From Taxillus chinensis (lineage: Eukaryota; Streptophyta; Magnoliopsida; Santalales; Loranthaceae), in assembly GCA_023512835.1 (NCBI GenBank), contig CM042085.1, positions 40,820,189 through 40,884,188 on the forward strand: 64,000 bases of DNA, in the 5' to 3' direction. The notes below the pieces were generated by a model. The model had not been told where the DNA came from. It ran no database searches and saw only the letters and a program-made list of their open reading frames with translations. Below are positions 11,235-22,627 of this stretch, in pieces (positions within the stretch are counted from its first letter, which is position 1; each line of letters opens with the position of its first letter). The translations under genes and the position numbers were made by a program.

Positions 11235-11551
11235 ACTTTTCGTCCTCGAAAAGAAATGACATAAGAGGAAAACAAACACAAGCTACCCATTTGCCACACG
11301 GCGAGCCACAACACCCAAATGGGTCATACACTACACACAAGACAACAAAGACATAACAAGCACCACCATAATCCATAACCACAATAATGCACATAACACA
11401 TGTCCACATGGCACGAATACACATCTCAAGGCACATCACAAATAAGAACACATGTCTTTAAAAGACAATACAAATACATCAACTAATACAAGAAAACACA
11501 TCACAAGAAAACATCACTATCCATCCCTTGGCCAACAGCCACCTCCCACGC
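11235..11551 (-). other. G1 3' untranslated region between stop and PPT
   Basis: No gene is seen. The stretch includes the TTTCGAGGACGAAAAGTC block shared with G2 and G3, just before the PPT. Confidence 0.55.
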
Positions 11552-14500
11552 TTAAGATTGTTCGTCCTCGAACAAGTCTGGGTGCTGCTCACGCATCACG
11601 GACTCACGTTCCCATGTCTCCTCCTCAATGCCACGGTGCTGCCACCGCACGCGAACCAAAGGAATAAAGACGACCACGCAAAAGCTTCTCTCGCCGATCT
11701 AGGATACGGATAGGGGCCTCAATGACGGACATGTCATCCGCAATGTCCAACGTCCCCCAATCAATCACATGAGTGGGGTCAGGGTGATACTTCCGCAACT
11801 GGGACACGTGAAACACGTTGTGCACTCAACTCAGCCGCGGTGGTAACGCTAACCGAGGCCACAGCCCTACACGATCCAGAATCTCAAAAGGACCAATAAA
11901 CCGCGGAGATAGCTTGGAACCGCGCCCAAACCGTCGATGACCACGTCGTGGAGAGACACGAAGGAACACATGATCACCAACAGAAAACTCCAAAGGTCGC
12001 CGCCGCTGATCCGCATAAGATTTCTGGCCGACTCGAGCCGACAACACACGCTGACGAATCAACTTGACCTTCTCAGTAGCCTCTTGAACCAACTGCGGTC
12101 CCAAGAGAGCTGTCTCCCCCACCTCGGTCCAACACAAAGGGGATCGACACGGCCGTCCATACAACGCCTCAAAAGGAGCCATCCCAATGGATGCCTAATA
12201 ACTGTTGTTGTAGGCAAACTCCACCAAAGGAAGGTGAGTTGCCCACGAACCCCCGAAATCTAACACACGGGCCCGTAACATGTCCTCCAACGTCTGATTC
12301 GTCCTCTCGTCGGCCGTCGGTCTCGGGGTGAAAGGCTGTACTCAAATGAAGCTTGGTCCCCATAGCCTCCTGTAAACCTGCCCAAAAACGGGAAGTGAAC
12401 CTCGAATCCCGGTGCGAGACAACCAATGATGGTACTCCATGCGATCTCACAATCTCGTTCATGTACGGCTAACTCAAGGTCCCGATAGAGTCCCGCTCGC
12501 GAACGACAAGGAAATGGGCCGACTTTGTGAGTCGATCCACAATCACCCAAATCATATCCTTCCTCCCGGTGGTGGGTGGAAGACCGATCCTAAAATCCAT
12601 CGCGATATGGTCCCACTTCCACTCTGCTATGGGCAAGGGCTGTAACATGCCCGCCGGCCGCCGATGCTCGGCCTTCACTGGCGACACGTGAGGCACCGCG
12701 AAACAAAGGCGACTACATCGCGTTTCATCCCGGGCCACCAAAAATGTCCACGAAGCGCATGGTACATCTTCGTACCCCCTGGATGCACGACAACTCTAGA
12801 TTGGTGAAACGCCCTCATCACCTCGTCCCCGAGGGAAGAAGCCCTACCCACCGCCCCTGAAATGACAACTCATGCTCGGGACCCTCTGTCCGGTCCCCGG
12901 ATAGCTCCCCGGCCTCAATATGGGCACGGAGAACCTCACACTCAATGTCACCCGGTGTTCCTCCCGGACGCGGCCTGGTCCGGCTCGAGCACTTACCACC
13001 AAAGGACTCGGGGCTGTCCCACCATCACGAACAACGGGCTGCCAGGTGCCACGTCGCCAGCGCTCCATCGGCTTCCACTCTCTCACGGCCACCTCGGCTT
13101 TCCCTTTTACGCTCGATGCATCGGCCACAACATTACCCTTGCCCGGGGTATAGGCAAGAGTAAAATCAAAGGTCTGCAAATACTCCACCCGTCTCCTTTG
13201 CCTCAAATTCAAGTCCTACGAGTAAAGATGTCTTTGAAGGCTCTTATGATCCGAGAACACCACAAACTTTTCCCCCGAGAGGTAGTGCGCCAACTCTTCG
13301 GGCGAAGATGACGGCTAACTCAAGGTCATGAGTAGGATAGTGCTGCTCATGAGGCTTGTTGCCTCGACCCATAAGCTACCACGCTGTGCTCCTGCGTAAG
13401 CACGCACCCCAAACCAACCCTGGACGCATCACGGTATACCTCATATGGAATATCCTCCTAGGCAACCTCAACACGGGTGCGGTGGTCAAACGGGTTTTGA
13501 GAGTCTCAACGCCCTGGCGACACTTGTCGGTCCAATCAAACTTCACGCCCTTCCAGTCAACGCTGTCATAGGAGCCGCCAAACGGGAGAACCCCTCTGCA
13601 AAACGACGATAGTATCCCGCCAAGCCAAGAAAACTACGGATCTCAAAAACGTTGGTTGGCCTCGCCCACGATGCCACGGCCTCAATCTTGGCTAGGCCCA
13701 CCCTAACTCCCTCGGTGACACCACATGGCCATGAAAGTGAACCTCCTGCGACCAAAACTCACACTTGCTAAACTTAGCAAGCAGTGCTTGGTCCCTCAAG
13801 GTTTGCGATACTGTTGCCAAGTGCTCCACATGCTCCCTCTCGGTCTTGGAATACACCAAGATATCATCGATAAACACCACCACGAACGAGTCTAAGTATG
13901 GGGCAAAGACTTGGTTCATCAAATGCATGAACAACTGCTTGGCGCATTAGTGAGCCCGAAAGGCATCACTACCCACTCATAATGCCCATACACGCACCGA
14001 AAAGCCGTCTTAGGGATGTCCTCCTCCCTAACCCTGGTGGTGATACCCCGGCCGTAAATCTATTTTGGAAAACCATCGGGCCCCACTCGATTGGTCAAAC
14101 GGGTCATCTATCCAGGCAACGGGTACTTGTTCTTCACTTGTCCTTGGATTCGGCTTCACGTAGTCGATGCGAGACGTAGTGTACCATCGGCCTTCTTCGC
14201 AAAGAGCACCGGAGCACCCCAAGGTGAGGTACTCGGTCCGATATACCCCTGACCCACCAACTCCTTGATTTGCCTCTGAAGCTCCCTCGGCTCAGCTGGC
14301 CCCATACGATATCTTACTTGGGAAATCGGGCCCGTCCCCGGCACAAACTCAATGGTGAACTCCACACTCCTCTTGGGTGGCAAACTCCTCAGCTGCTCAT
14401 GAAAAACATCCTGAAAGTGGTCCCAACAGCGGGCCACACCCTCCTTTCCACCTTACCCTCCTCGGCAAAGGTCGGGGCTGCTAACATTTGGGTAATGGCA

Positions 14501-16323
14501 CCCCACTGGTCCAGCGGCGCCCGGCCCGGCTCGCCTCACAATCCCGCTCCCCCTGCCCGAGGGTGCAAGAGGTCCCTGCGGGTGTCCACGAAGGTTACAC
14601 GCCGCCGATAACAATCTATCTTGGCCCGGAAAGCCATAAGCCAATCCATACCCAAGATTGGGTCAAACGTTCTCAAAGGCATCACATGCAAGTCAAAACT
14701 CGGCTCCACCTCGCTATGGTTAACACACATTCCACGACACGCTCGCCGTACTTCAATTATGCCTCCTACCGGAGACTCCACAACTAGGGGCCTCGCGGCC
14801 TCCACACAAGCTAACCCCAAGCCGTCTATTACAAGCTCGGCAACAAACGAACATGATGCACCGTATCGAAAAGAACGAGAAGCCAATGTACGGGAGATCA
14901 GAGGGTACCTCTAACCACCGATGGTCTGCTCCACCCTCCAGGTGGTGGGGGTGGTAGCTCGGCCTCCTCCGGGGTACGTCGCCTCCGGGCGCAAACACCC
15001 TCCCTTGGCCCATGCCACCTGGTCGGCTCACTCAGCTGGGCGCTTCCCGCCAAGGCTGCCTCCGACCCGATCTGCTGCCCGCTCGGCCTCCCCCGAGGTC
15101 GGGTCCTGGTCGATCTGCTCGACTAGCCGGCCCGCGGCGAGCTGGTCTCTCTGTGTGGTGCCTGGGCGGCATCACTCCTTGTCTTTGGATGTCGTGCCTC
15201 CAACTCCCCTGTTGCCACTCCGGCAAACCCGGCTCGAGATGGCCCTCTCGTTCCACATCCCATGGCATTTCCGGTCCCTCTTTGGACACTCCTTTCTCAA
15301 GTGGCCTTGCTCCCCACAGCGGTAACAACCGGGGGAGACCCCTGTTGGACCGCCATGCGCCACCGCCAAAACTAGACCTCCCTGGGTTCACCAATGTCTG
15401 CCCTGGCTGCGGAAGGAAGCTGCTATCCCTCTCCTCCGTCTTGAGCCTCTTGGACCCTGCATCTCGATCGGGCCCACCCCGCCGCGCGACCACGATGGGC
15501 TGCCTCCCACCATCCAGCTCTCTCTCGGCTATACGGGCCGTCTCCACGGCCTCGGCATAGGTCCTCGAGCGTAGAATCGCCACCCTCTCCCTAAGGGCTG
15601 GCCTAAGACCCCAGTGAACTTGTGGGCCTTCGGGTCCTCCTTTGCCATTGTCTCGGGGGCAAACGTACTCGAGCTCCCGGAACTCCCGCTCATACTCGGG
15701 CACCGTCTTTGATCCTTGCTTCGGGCTGCCAAATTCCTCCCTCTTACGCCATCTCGCCGATTCGGGAAGAACTCATCATGGAAGAGTTGCAAGAATTCCT
15801 CCCAAAACATGAGTTGCCTTTGCACGGCTCCCCTGCAACACTCGTCCACCACTCCAAAGCATCCCCCTCCAGTGCCCGAATTGCCGTCGCACCTTATCCT
15901 CCTCCCTGGGCAGGGAGAAAGGAGAACACATGCTCAATCCGCCTCGACCATTGCTCGGCTACCACGGGGTCTTCTCCCCCTTCAAATCGCGGAGGTTGTT
16001 CCTTTCGGAACCGTGTCACCACGTCATCCTCTGCACGGGTCGGTACACCACCCGGCGAACTCTCACGCTCATGAGGCGGCTCTCCCTGCTTGGTGGTGGT
16101 GGTGGTGGCACCACTGTTTGTGTTGCCATCTCACGGCGCACCTCCTCCCGAACGTCTGCCGGGTCCCTCCCGTAGCTCTCGTACCTCCGACGGATGCCTT
16201 CTTGTAGGCTGTGCCGGTAACAACGCATGCCCCCCAACGGATGGCCCCGCACCCGGACCCTCATGGGCGGATGACTCATCGGCCACTTGCCCCGGACACA
16301 CGTGTCGCTCTCCTCGGTGGCAT
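11552..16323 (-). pseudogene. gag-pol: G1 gag-pol polyprotein (Gag, PR, RT, RNase H, IN, chromodomain), frameshifted
   Basis: The start codon is at 16323 (followed by CCACCGAGGAGAG as in G2 and G3) and the stop at 11552, about 4.77 kb. In order on the minus strand: Gag at 16323-15400; a first zinc knuckle CYRCGEQGHLRKEC at 15327-15286 and a second knuckle broken by a frameshift; protease near 14860, where the DTGAS codons themselves have lost a base; RT with FIDD at 13874-13863; RNase H 13600-13100; integrase 12750-11900; and a chromodomain-like end 11825-11552 (PIRILDRREKLLRGR). More than ten frame breaks scatter through it, many at CAG/CTG. It would encode all particle and replication functions but cannot be read as it stands. 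Confidence 0.8.
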
Positions 16324-16743
16324 TCTTACTACATGAAGTAAGATGCACAAATGTCGAAGCGCGTTTGACTACTAACAAGTTGACTACCTCTACCTCATTA
16401 TCAAGTCAAGCCGTACATGGCATTACACACATTTTAACCATTGCATCAATCAATATTGCACACGACCACCGGTCCACATTGTAGTCATACCCAAGGCATT
16501 CCAAGAATATTCAGAGTTGCACGGTTCACACATAATCATGTTATGCACATCCTTCACACATGACAACAAATGCAACTAGTGCCCTAATGCCAATGTATGC
16601 AAATCCTACCACAAGGCTGGACTACCACTAAGTACACCTTGGAGGCTCAAAGAGGACCATGTTGATCGGGCATGTCCCTCCAGGCTCCTCCAAAGGACTC
16701 AAGATAACCAAGTCCGCCCCTTACCCTAGGCCACTAGACCATG
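16324..16743 (-). other. G1 leader between PBS and gag
   Basis: Untranslated leader that aligns with 22222-22627 of G2. No separate gene is seen. Confidence 0.55.
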
Positions 16744-16757
16744 CTACAGATACCATA
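16744..16757 (-). promoter_or_regulatory. G1 primer binding site (initiator tRNA-Met), damaged
   Basis: The minus strand reads TGGTATCTGTAGC where the consensus is TGGTATCAGAGC. The change begins at the CAG. It lies two bases from the LTR end. Confidence 0.65.
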
Positions 16758-16758
16758 T

Positions 16759-18397
16759 TGTCACGCCCCGGATTTCCAACCCGAGGAAACCGTGCGTGAC
16801 TCCCCTTTACCCACACGGAGGGCAAGGGGTTAGGATACAAACCAAGAGCGAACATTTTAAACATTCACAACACATTCAAGAAAAATAAAGTCCATCGAGC
16901 GGTCCACAAACCAAATCGGTCTTTAATACAAAGTCTTCTTTTCAATCCATCCCCATTGGGGTTACATCGATTCCCATAATAAAATAACATAAACAATAAA
17001 ATAAATAAGGTCTTCCATCTTGGGGTCCCACCTAATGCTGTAGGTTCCTGGGTAAACAAAACAACATGGTAGGAGGGGTGAGCAACCACGGCTCCGTAGG
17101 GATCATGTCTCCCCCGCCCATCCCATGCACCTAATATCTACATGCCTTGTGTACAAGTGCTGTGTCGTGATACAATTATTCCACCAGGATATAGTTACAG
17201 GCTATAACGGCAAACACAATCATACTTGGGCTGGTACATAAACACTCCCGGGCTTCCATAGCCACCGGGTTTCAAGAACGAGTCCGGGTTTCCCACGACC
17301 ACCGGGTCCCACAAACTAGTCCCGGGCTTCCCACGGCCACCGGGTTCCACAAAACAGTCCCGGGCTTCCACGGCCACCGGGTTCCACAAAAGGATCCCGG
17401 GCTTCCACGGCCACCGGGTTCCACAAAACGATCCCGGGCTTCCCACGGCCACCGGGTGTACAAGCAAACACGCGACACACATGGCCATACGGGCATAACA
17501 TCAAACACTTAGTATGCTTAGTCACACAGGAATAACATCGAACACTTAGCATGCATATATCCACAAGCTCATACACCCACCCACACAGACATAATCTAAC
17601 ACACTGGACGTGCGTGGCCTCACAAGCATTACCTCAAACACATAACATGCACGACCTCACGGGCATTACCTCAAACACATAACATGCACGGCCTCACAAG
17701 GCATTACCTCAAACACATAACATGCACGACCTCATAGGCATTATGTCAAACACTTGCGAGCATATATACATATATCCAAACAACACGCCATTGAAGGCCA
17801 ACATTCATATAGGAGATCACACCTATATGAATTTACATATAAATAGTATGATAACAAGGACAATATCCAACGGGTAATTCACCACGGGGCCTAACCCCGG
17901 ATCGGGTATAAGAAAACAGAACCCCTACCTTAAAGAAGATCCTCCTTGCTCCCGCGTTAGATGCCGTCCTCCCCACGCAAGATGCTCCGGCGACAACCGG
18001 CGATTCTCCCCCCTTTCCCTCTCTCTAGCTCTCTCTCTCTCCACGGCCGTGCAATGGTGAAAAACCCCCAACCCTAGAACAAGGAGTCTCCTCATCCTTA
18101 TATAGGCCTCCCACTATCAAAACGACGTAGTTTTGATTAAGTGAAACCCAAGATCAAAACGACGTAGTTTTGATCACACAAGTTAGCACCTTTCCGCACC
18201 CGTATAGGCCAAAATACTCGAAATTTCAACATGGTCCTTTGGAGAAAGTTCCTTAGAATGTCAAAACCAAAGGGAACCATGCAAAAATATGCTGCACGCC
18301 AATTTGCACGTGAATTCCCCAATTCACGTGCAACTCCATATGCGCTCCAAATGCTCTCAAACTTCACCCCTAGCCTCCTTGCATCATTTAGAAGACA
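16759..18397 (-). repeat. G1 5' LTR, truncated at its U3 end
   Basis: Aligns with 9443-11218 but stops at ...GAAGACA (18397), so the first 200 or so bases (TGTAAGGACCCG and the first G-box repeats) are missing. Differences from its partner concentrate at CAG/CTG: for example CATCAAGCAG versus CATCGAGCGG, and GGATCAGG versus GGATCGGG. It holds a 37-bp array (about 17248-17459), palindromes and a TATA box. Confidence 0.8.
18098..18174 (-). promoter_or_regulatory. G1 5' LTR core promoter: two palindromes and TATA box
   Basis: Palindromes at 18116-18137 and 18153-18174 precede a minus-strand TATATAAG at about 18098-18105, the same arrangement as in the 3' LTR. This LTR would drive the genomic RNA, but its upstream G-box part is partly lost. 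Confidence 0.6.
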
Positions 18398-18640
18398 TAG
18401 CAGTGTTGGGGGTCTTTTTTTTTTTTTTTTTTCTTTTTTTTTTTTTTTTTGTTTGGGTGAAATTTTTGGGTGAATGGTTAATTTTTTTATTTTTTTTTTT
18501 TTTTGTGTTTTTTTTTTTTGGTTTTTTTTTTTATTTTTTAAAAATTTAAATATTGGGGGGGAGCGAAAAAAGGGGGTTTGCGTTTTTTTTTAACTTTTTT
18601 TTTTTTTGGTTATTAATTTTATTTTGGGGCCGCTAGTGGC
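18398..18640. other. Low-complexity T-rich tract at the broken end of G1
   Basis: Long T runs interspersed with G runs and little else, exactly where the G1 LTR stops and Athila-1 resumes. Neither element has such sequence elsewhere. It may be a poor consensus or gap fill, or less likely a filler from repair. Confidence 0.6.
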
Positions 18641-18726
18641 ATCTTCATTCTTCTTTGGTCTGCACGTGAAAAAAATTGAGCACTTTAAGAGGGCTATTTT
18701 CGTCTTTTCCCCTTGTGGCGAATCAC

Positions 18727-18735
18727 TATAAATAG
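18727..18735 (+). promoter_or_regulatory. TATA box upstream of the Athila-1 env-like ORF
   Basis: TATAAATAG lies 82 bp before the ATG at 18817, with a CACGTG motif at about 18670 and pyrimidine-rich leader sequence between. The LTR TATA box has the same TATAAATAGGG core. It would allow transcription of the env-like ORF apart from the genomic RNA; this is inference. Confidence 0.45.
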
Positions 18736-18816
18736 GGATGAGTTCCAAGCTTCAAACTCACATCTCATACTTTCTTCTCCTTTCTTGCCGAGAGCAAAAT
18801 TCTTCTCCGATTAGTC

Positions 18817-20145
18817 ATGGTGCACACAAGGAGAGCCCGCCAAGGAGAAGGCAGTCCTGAAGCCTCTCGCCACCTCTATGCCTTCGGCATTGAGAGATGC
18901 CGACACTATCTTCGTGGGGAATGTGCTTGATTGGGAGATCCTGGAGTCCTCCACCCTTGACTGGATTGAAGAAATTATGACCAAGCTGCAGGCGTTGGGA
19001 CTGAGAAGGTTAGTATGCGCTCGCAGTGATTTGTATTACCCTGCCATGTTAGAATTTTATAATTCAGTCTATGTCAATGAGGAAGATGATGAGATAATTG
19101 GGGAGGTTCAAGGTGTCTTAATTTCTATTTCCCCCGCTTTGTTGAGAGATTGCTTTGATCTGCCAAATCCCATGCATGCAAAGCCTGCATTGACCTTAGG
19201 AGAATATGGTAGAGCTTTACAAGATAATAAGGAATTTGGGAAACGTCGGCAATTTACGAAAAACGGATTTCACGGGAAATACCGTTGCCTTGCCAATTTG
19301 GTAGGGAGGTGCTTACTGTTACAAACTAGTGGCGTAGACTCAGTCCCTAAATCCCATTTGGAGTTTATGTTTTGCATCGATCGCCAGTTACACATTGATT
19401 GGGCTGCGGAAATTTTTAAATTGTGGAAACGGGACATTCATAAATGCTTATATGGTCGACTACTTAGCATGCTTCGCAATATCAATATGGTCATCTTAGT
19501 GCTCAAGTAGTCCCCACTGTTTTCCCCGGATAACTTGCGGTAACGAGTTCTCCATCCAGAGGGTGCTTTAGGAGTTAGCTACAAGGGCAAATGGGGAGAT
19601 AGTATCCACGTCGCACCACGGCCTTCACGTCATAGCGTGCATATGGAGCGACCCACGAAGCAATTTAGGGATACCTCCACTCCCATGAATGCCCGCCGAC
19701 AAAGACATCTTCCAATTGACTGCCATGTACATGCGGTTCAATGTTCACAAGGAGGAAATCTACAATTTCTTCCAAGGCATCGGTGGCCAAGTTATCGGTG
19801 AAGTTGATGTTCTTAACCGGGCTTTCACTAATGGCCACATCACAAGACTTCAGCTGGATGAGCTGCTCGAGTACATCACTCAAGATCAACAAGCAACGTC
19901 TGGTCCATCTGCCCGACCATGGGAAGCCCCGGAGCCAACTCCTGCTGCTTCTTATGAAGACTTACGAAGCAACCGCTCAACTACAAGAGGCACAAGCGGA
20001 AACCGTTCAGGAGATCGGGCAACTGAAGAAAAATCAAACTCTCATCCTCAAGGAGCAGAAGGAAGTCAAAGGGCTGCTCGGTAAGATCTGGAAAGCCCTG
20101 GGGGAAGAAGAAGAAGAAAACTCCCTGCACCTCCTGTAGAGGATC
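18817..20145 (+). pseudogene. Athila-1 env-like ORF (plant transposon protein domain), frameshifted
   Basis: The ATG at 18817 starts MVHTRRARQGEG. A frame change at 18850-18880 leads into the frame of 18878-19510. That part contains a domain found after pol in Athila elements and often annotated as putative plant transposon protein, with LEFYNSVYV near 19050, then ISPALLRDCFDLPNP and CLANLVGRCLLL near 19290. A stop at 19508 is followed by further blocks in other frames, ending in a Gln/Glu/Lys-rich coiled-coil-like segment at about 19960-20120. The usual name env-like refers to position; I see no clear signal peptide or membrane anchor in this copy. G1 lies upstream and G2 downstream. Confidence 0.65.
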
Positions 20146-20490
20146 CATTTGACGCACCATCACCTCCGGTCTACGACAAGGAGCGCTGCGCAGAACCCGA
20201 AGAGACACCGGAGTATCCACAAACGTACCCTCAAGAGGCGGAGCCTTACACAGCCGCCGTCACCCTTCCCTTTCGCCGTTAGCCTGGTTTGATAGCTCCC
20301 GGGAAGATAAGGATACTTGCTGGCGCTCACAGGAGAAACCTCGGCCGACTTTGTCGCACGTCTTACGATTTAATGGTGACCCATGTTATCTTCTACTATA
20401 GCCTACCCACCAACCGGTAACGCTCCTTTTCCTTTTACTTTTTCCATGCTCGCGAGGACATCGCTTTCCCCCGGGTTTTTTGGGGGTGGC
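20146..20490 (+). other. Athila-1 3' region before G2
   Basis: A proline- and acid-rich codon pattern continues for some 120 bp and then becomes non-coding, ending in CCCCCGGGTTTTTTGGGGG just before G2. No separate gene is seen. Confidence 0.45.
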
Positions 20491-20760
20491 TGTAAGGACC
20501 CGTACCTTGAGTTAGTCGGTTTGCCTCCTGAGTAGAGTTTTTCTAGATTTTGACCTAGTAGTTGGACTCCAATGAATTCACGTGCAAAAGGAAAGATGCT
20601 TAGAATGATGTCCTCTATCTACCACGAAGTTTCAGACCAAATGGACATGTATGTGAGGTGCACGTGATATGGGTCCAATTCACGTGCAAGTGTAATTGTC
20701 TTCCAAATGATGCAAGGAGGCTAGGGGTGAAGTTTGAAAGCATTTGGAGTTCATATGGAG

Positions 20761-20789
20761 TTGCACGTGAATTGGGAATTCACGTGCAA
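20761..20789 (+). repeat. Perfect G-box inverted repeat in G2 U3
   Basis: Arms TTGCACGTGAATT and AATTCACGTGCAA, 13 bp each, are separated by GGG. A second, looser pair (GCACGTGATATGGG...AATTCACGTGC) lies at about 20660-20690. Both also occur in the other G LTRs. Confidence 0.7.
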
Positions 20790-20917
20790 ATTGGCGTGCA
20801 GGCATATTTTTGCATGGGTCCCTTGGTTTTGGCATTCTAAGGAACTTTCTCCAAAGGACCATGTTGAAATTCGAATATTTTGGTGTGTATGGATGCGGAA
20901 AGGTTGTAGCTTGTGTA

Positions 20918-20995
20918 ATCAAAACTACGTCGTTTTGATCCTGGGTTTACTTAATCAAAACTACGTCGTTTTGATGTGAATGGTGTCTATATAAG
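20918..20995 (+). promoter_or_regulatory. G2 5' LTR core promoter: two palindromes and TATA box
   Basis: Near-palindromes at 20918-20939 and 20954-20975 (ATCAAAACTACGTCGT...) stand 12 bp and more upstream of TATATAAG at 20988-20995. Confidence 0.65.
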
Positions 20996-21251
20996 GAGGG
21001 CTTGAGTTTGAGTTAGGGTTCTTGTGTTCCTTTGCTGCACTGCTTGCCTGAGAGAGAGAGAGAGCTAGAGAGAGAGAGGGAAGGGGAGTTGCTGGTTCTT
21101 GCCTTGGAGCATCTTGCGTGGGGAGGACGGCGTTTGGCGCGGGAGCAAGGAAGATCCGCTTTAAGGTAGGGGTTCTGTTTCTTCCTAAACCCTCCTGTCC
21201 TAGGGTCCTAGGACAGATTCTGGTCAGATCTGTTTATATATATATATGTAA

Positions 21252-21281
21252 ATTCATATAGGTGTGATCTCCTATATGAAT
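21252..21281 (+). other. Conserved LTR hairpin (G2 5' LTR)
   Basis: Arms ATTCATATAGG and CCTATATGAAT pair over 11 bp around the loop TGTGATCT. It follows a TATATATA stretch. In G3 and G4 the third pair is C-G instead of T-A, with both sides changed. Confidence 0.65.
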
Positions 21282-21563
21282 GTTGGCCTTCGATGGCATT
21301 TTGGTGTGGTTCGTGATCTATATGCTATATGTTTGATGAAAAGCCTGTGTGAATATAGTTATGTGTATATGCCTGCCAAGTGTTTGAAATTATGCCTGTG
21401 AGGCCGTGCATGTTATGTGTTTGTGGAAATGCCTGTGTGGTTGGGTTTGTGAGCTTGTGGATATATGCATGCTAAGTGTTCGAGGTTATTCCTGTGTGAC
21501 TAAGCATACTTAGTGTTTGATGTTATGCCTGTATGGCCATGTGTGCTGCGTGTTTGCTTGTAC

Positions 21564-21747
21564 ACCCGGTGGCCGTGGAAGCCTGGGACTGTTTTGTGGA
21601 ACCCGGTGGTCGTGGAAGCCCGGGGCTGTTTTGTGGAACCCGGTGGGTGTGGAAGCCCGGGACTGTTTTGTGGAACCCGGTGGCCGTGGAAGCCCGGGAC
21701 TGTTCTTGAAACCCGGTGGTCGTGGAAGCCCGGGAGTGGTTATGTAC
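21564..21747 (+). repeat. 37-bp tandem repeats in the G2 5' LTR
   Basis: ACCCGGTGG starts at 21564, 21601, 21638, 21675 and 21711, giving five units of 37, 37, 37, 36 bp and a last partial one. The unit core is GGAAGCCCGGGACTGTTTTG. Confidence 0.8.
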
Positions 21748-22209
21748 TAGCCCATGTATGATCGTGTTTGTTGTTATAGTCCGTAACCATATCGGTGGGA
21801 TAATTGTATCACGACACGGCACTTGTACACAAGGCATGTAGATACCAGGTGCATGGGATGGGTTGGGGAGACATGATCCCTACTGAGCTGTGGTTGCTCA
21901 CCCCTCCTACCATGTTGTTTTCTTTTCGGGAACCTACGGGCGTTAGGTGGGACCCCAAGGTGGAAGACCTTATTTATTTAATTTGTTTATGTTATTTTTA
22001 TTATGAGAATCGATGTAACCCCAGTGGGGAAAGGATTTTGTTGTAATAAACTGGATTGGATTGCTTTTAATGAATATTACTTTCTTGAATGTTGTGGATG
22101 TTTAAAATGTTAAATTCTTGTTTTGTATCCTACCCCTTTGCCCTCCGTGTGGGTAAAAGGGGAGTCACGTACCGGTTTCCTCGGGTTGGAAATCCGGGGC
22201 GTGACAATA

Positions 22210-22221
22210 TGGTATCGAGCA
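22210..22221 (+). promoter_or_regulatory. G2 primer binding site (initiator tRNA-Met), one base short
   Basis: TGGTATCGAGCA stands for the consensus TGGTATCAGAGCA, the A of CAG being absent. The same lesion is in G3, G4 and copia-2. Confidence 0.75.
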
Positions 22222-22627
22222 TGGTCTAGTTGGCCTAGGGTAGTGGGCGGACTTGGTTATCTTGAGTCCTTTGGAGGAGCCTGGAGGGACATGCCTGATC
22301 AACATGGTCCTCTTTGAGCCTCCAAGGTGTACTTGGGGTAGTCCGGTCTTGTAGTAGGATTTGCATGCATTGGCATTAGGGCACTAGTTGCATTTGCTTG
22401 TGAATGTATGCTAAACTGTGGATAAAATCATATGATTAAGTGAAATGTGCAACTCTGATTTGTTTGGCAATGTGTACTTGATCGTGCAATGTGATTGATG
22501 CAATGTATGTGTGTAACATCACGTGATAGTGGAATTGATCGGTGGGGGTACAAGTGGGGGTAGAGGTAGTGACGCGATAGATTATAAAATTGTTTTGACG
22601 TTGTGCTTCTTACTTCGTGTAGTAAGA
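22222..22627 (+). other. G2 leader between PBS and gag
   Basis: Untranslated. It aligns in reverse with the leaders of G1 and G3. No gene is seen. Confidence 0.55.

Larger units (their letters stand above)
9443..18397 (-). mobile_element. G1: chromodomain-type Ty3/gypsy (Tekay/Del-like), 5' LTR truncated
   Basis: The element reads right to left: 5' LTR 18397-16759 (its first 200 or so bases lost), PBS 16757-16744, gag-pol 16323-11552, PPT 11234-11219, 3' LTR 11218-9443. The tRNA-Met primer, single gag-pol frame, [10 protein letters not shown] in RT and the chromodomain after integrase indicate a chromovirus, most like Tekay/Del. The left flank is tgcac. No duplicate is found on the right because the element runs into low-complexity sequence. 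Confidence 0.8.
20491..22206 (+). repeat. G2 5' LTR
   Basis: TGTAAGGACCCG...GGCGTGACA, 1,716 bp. In order: G-box inverted repeats, palindromes, TATA box, GA-rich leader (21050-21080), hairpin (21252-21281), degenerate and then clear 37-bp repeats (21564-21747), and AATAAA (22045-22050) as a possible poly(A) signal. Confidence 0.85.

Noticed and set aside
18231..18549. Phe-rich ORFs that look like membrane proteins
   Set aside because: They come from the T-rich low-complexity block.
18878..19510. A stand-alone host gene of about 210 residues
   Set aside because: Its position between Athila-1 parts and its domain type fit the Athila env-like ORF, with the frame continuing in broken form upstream and downstream.
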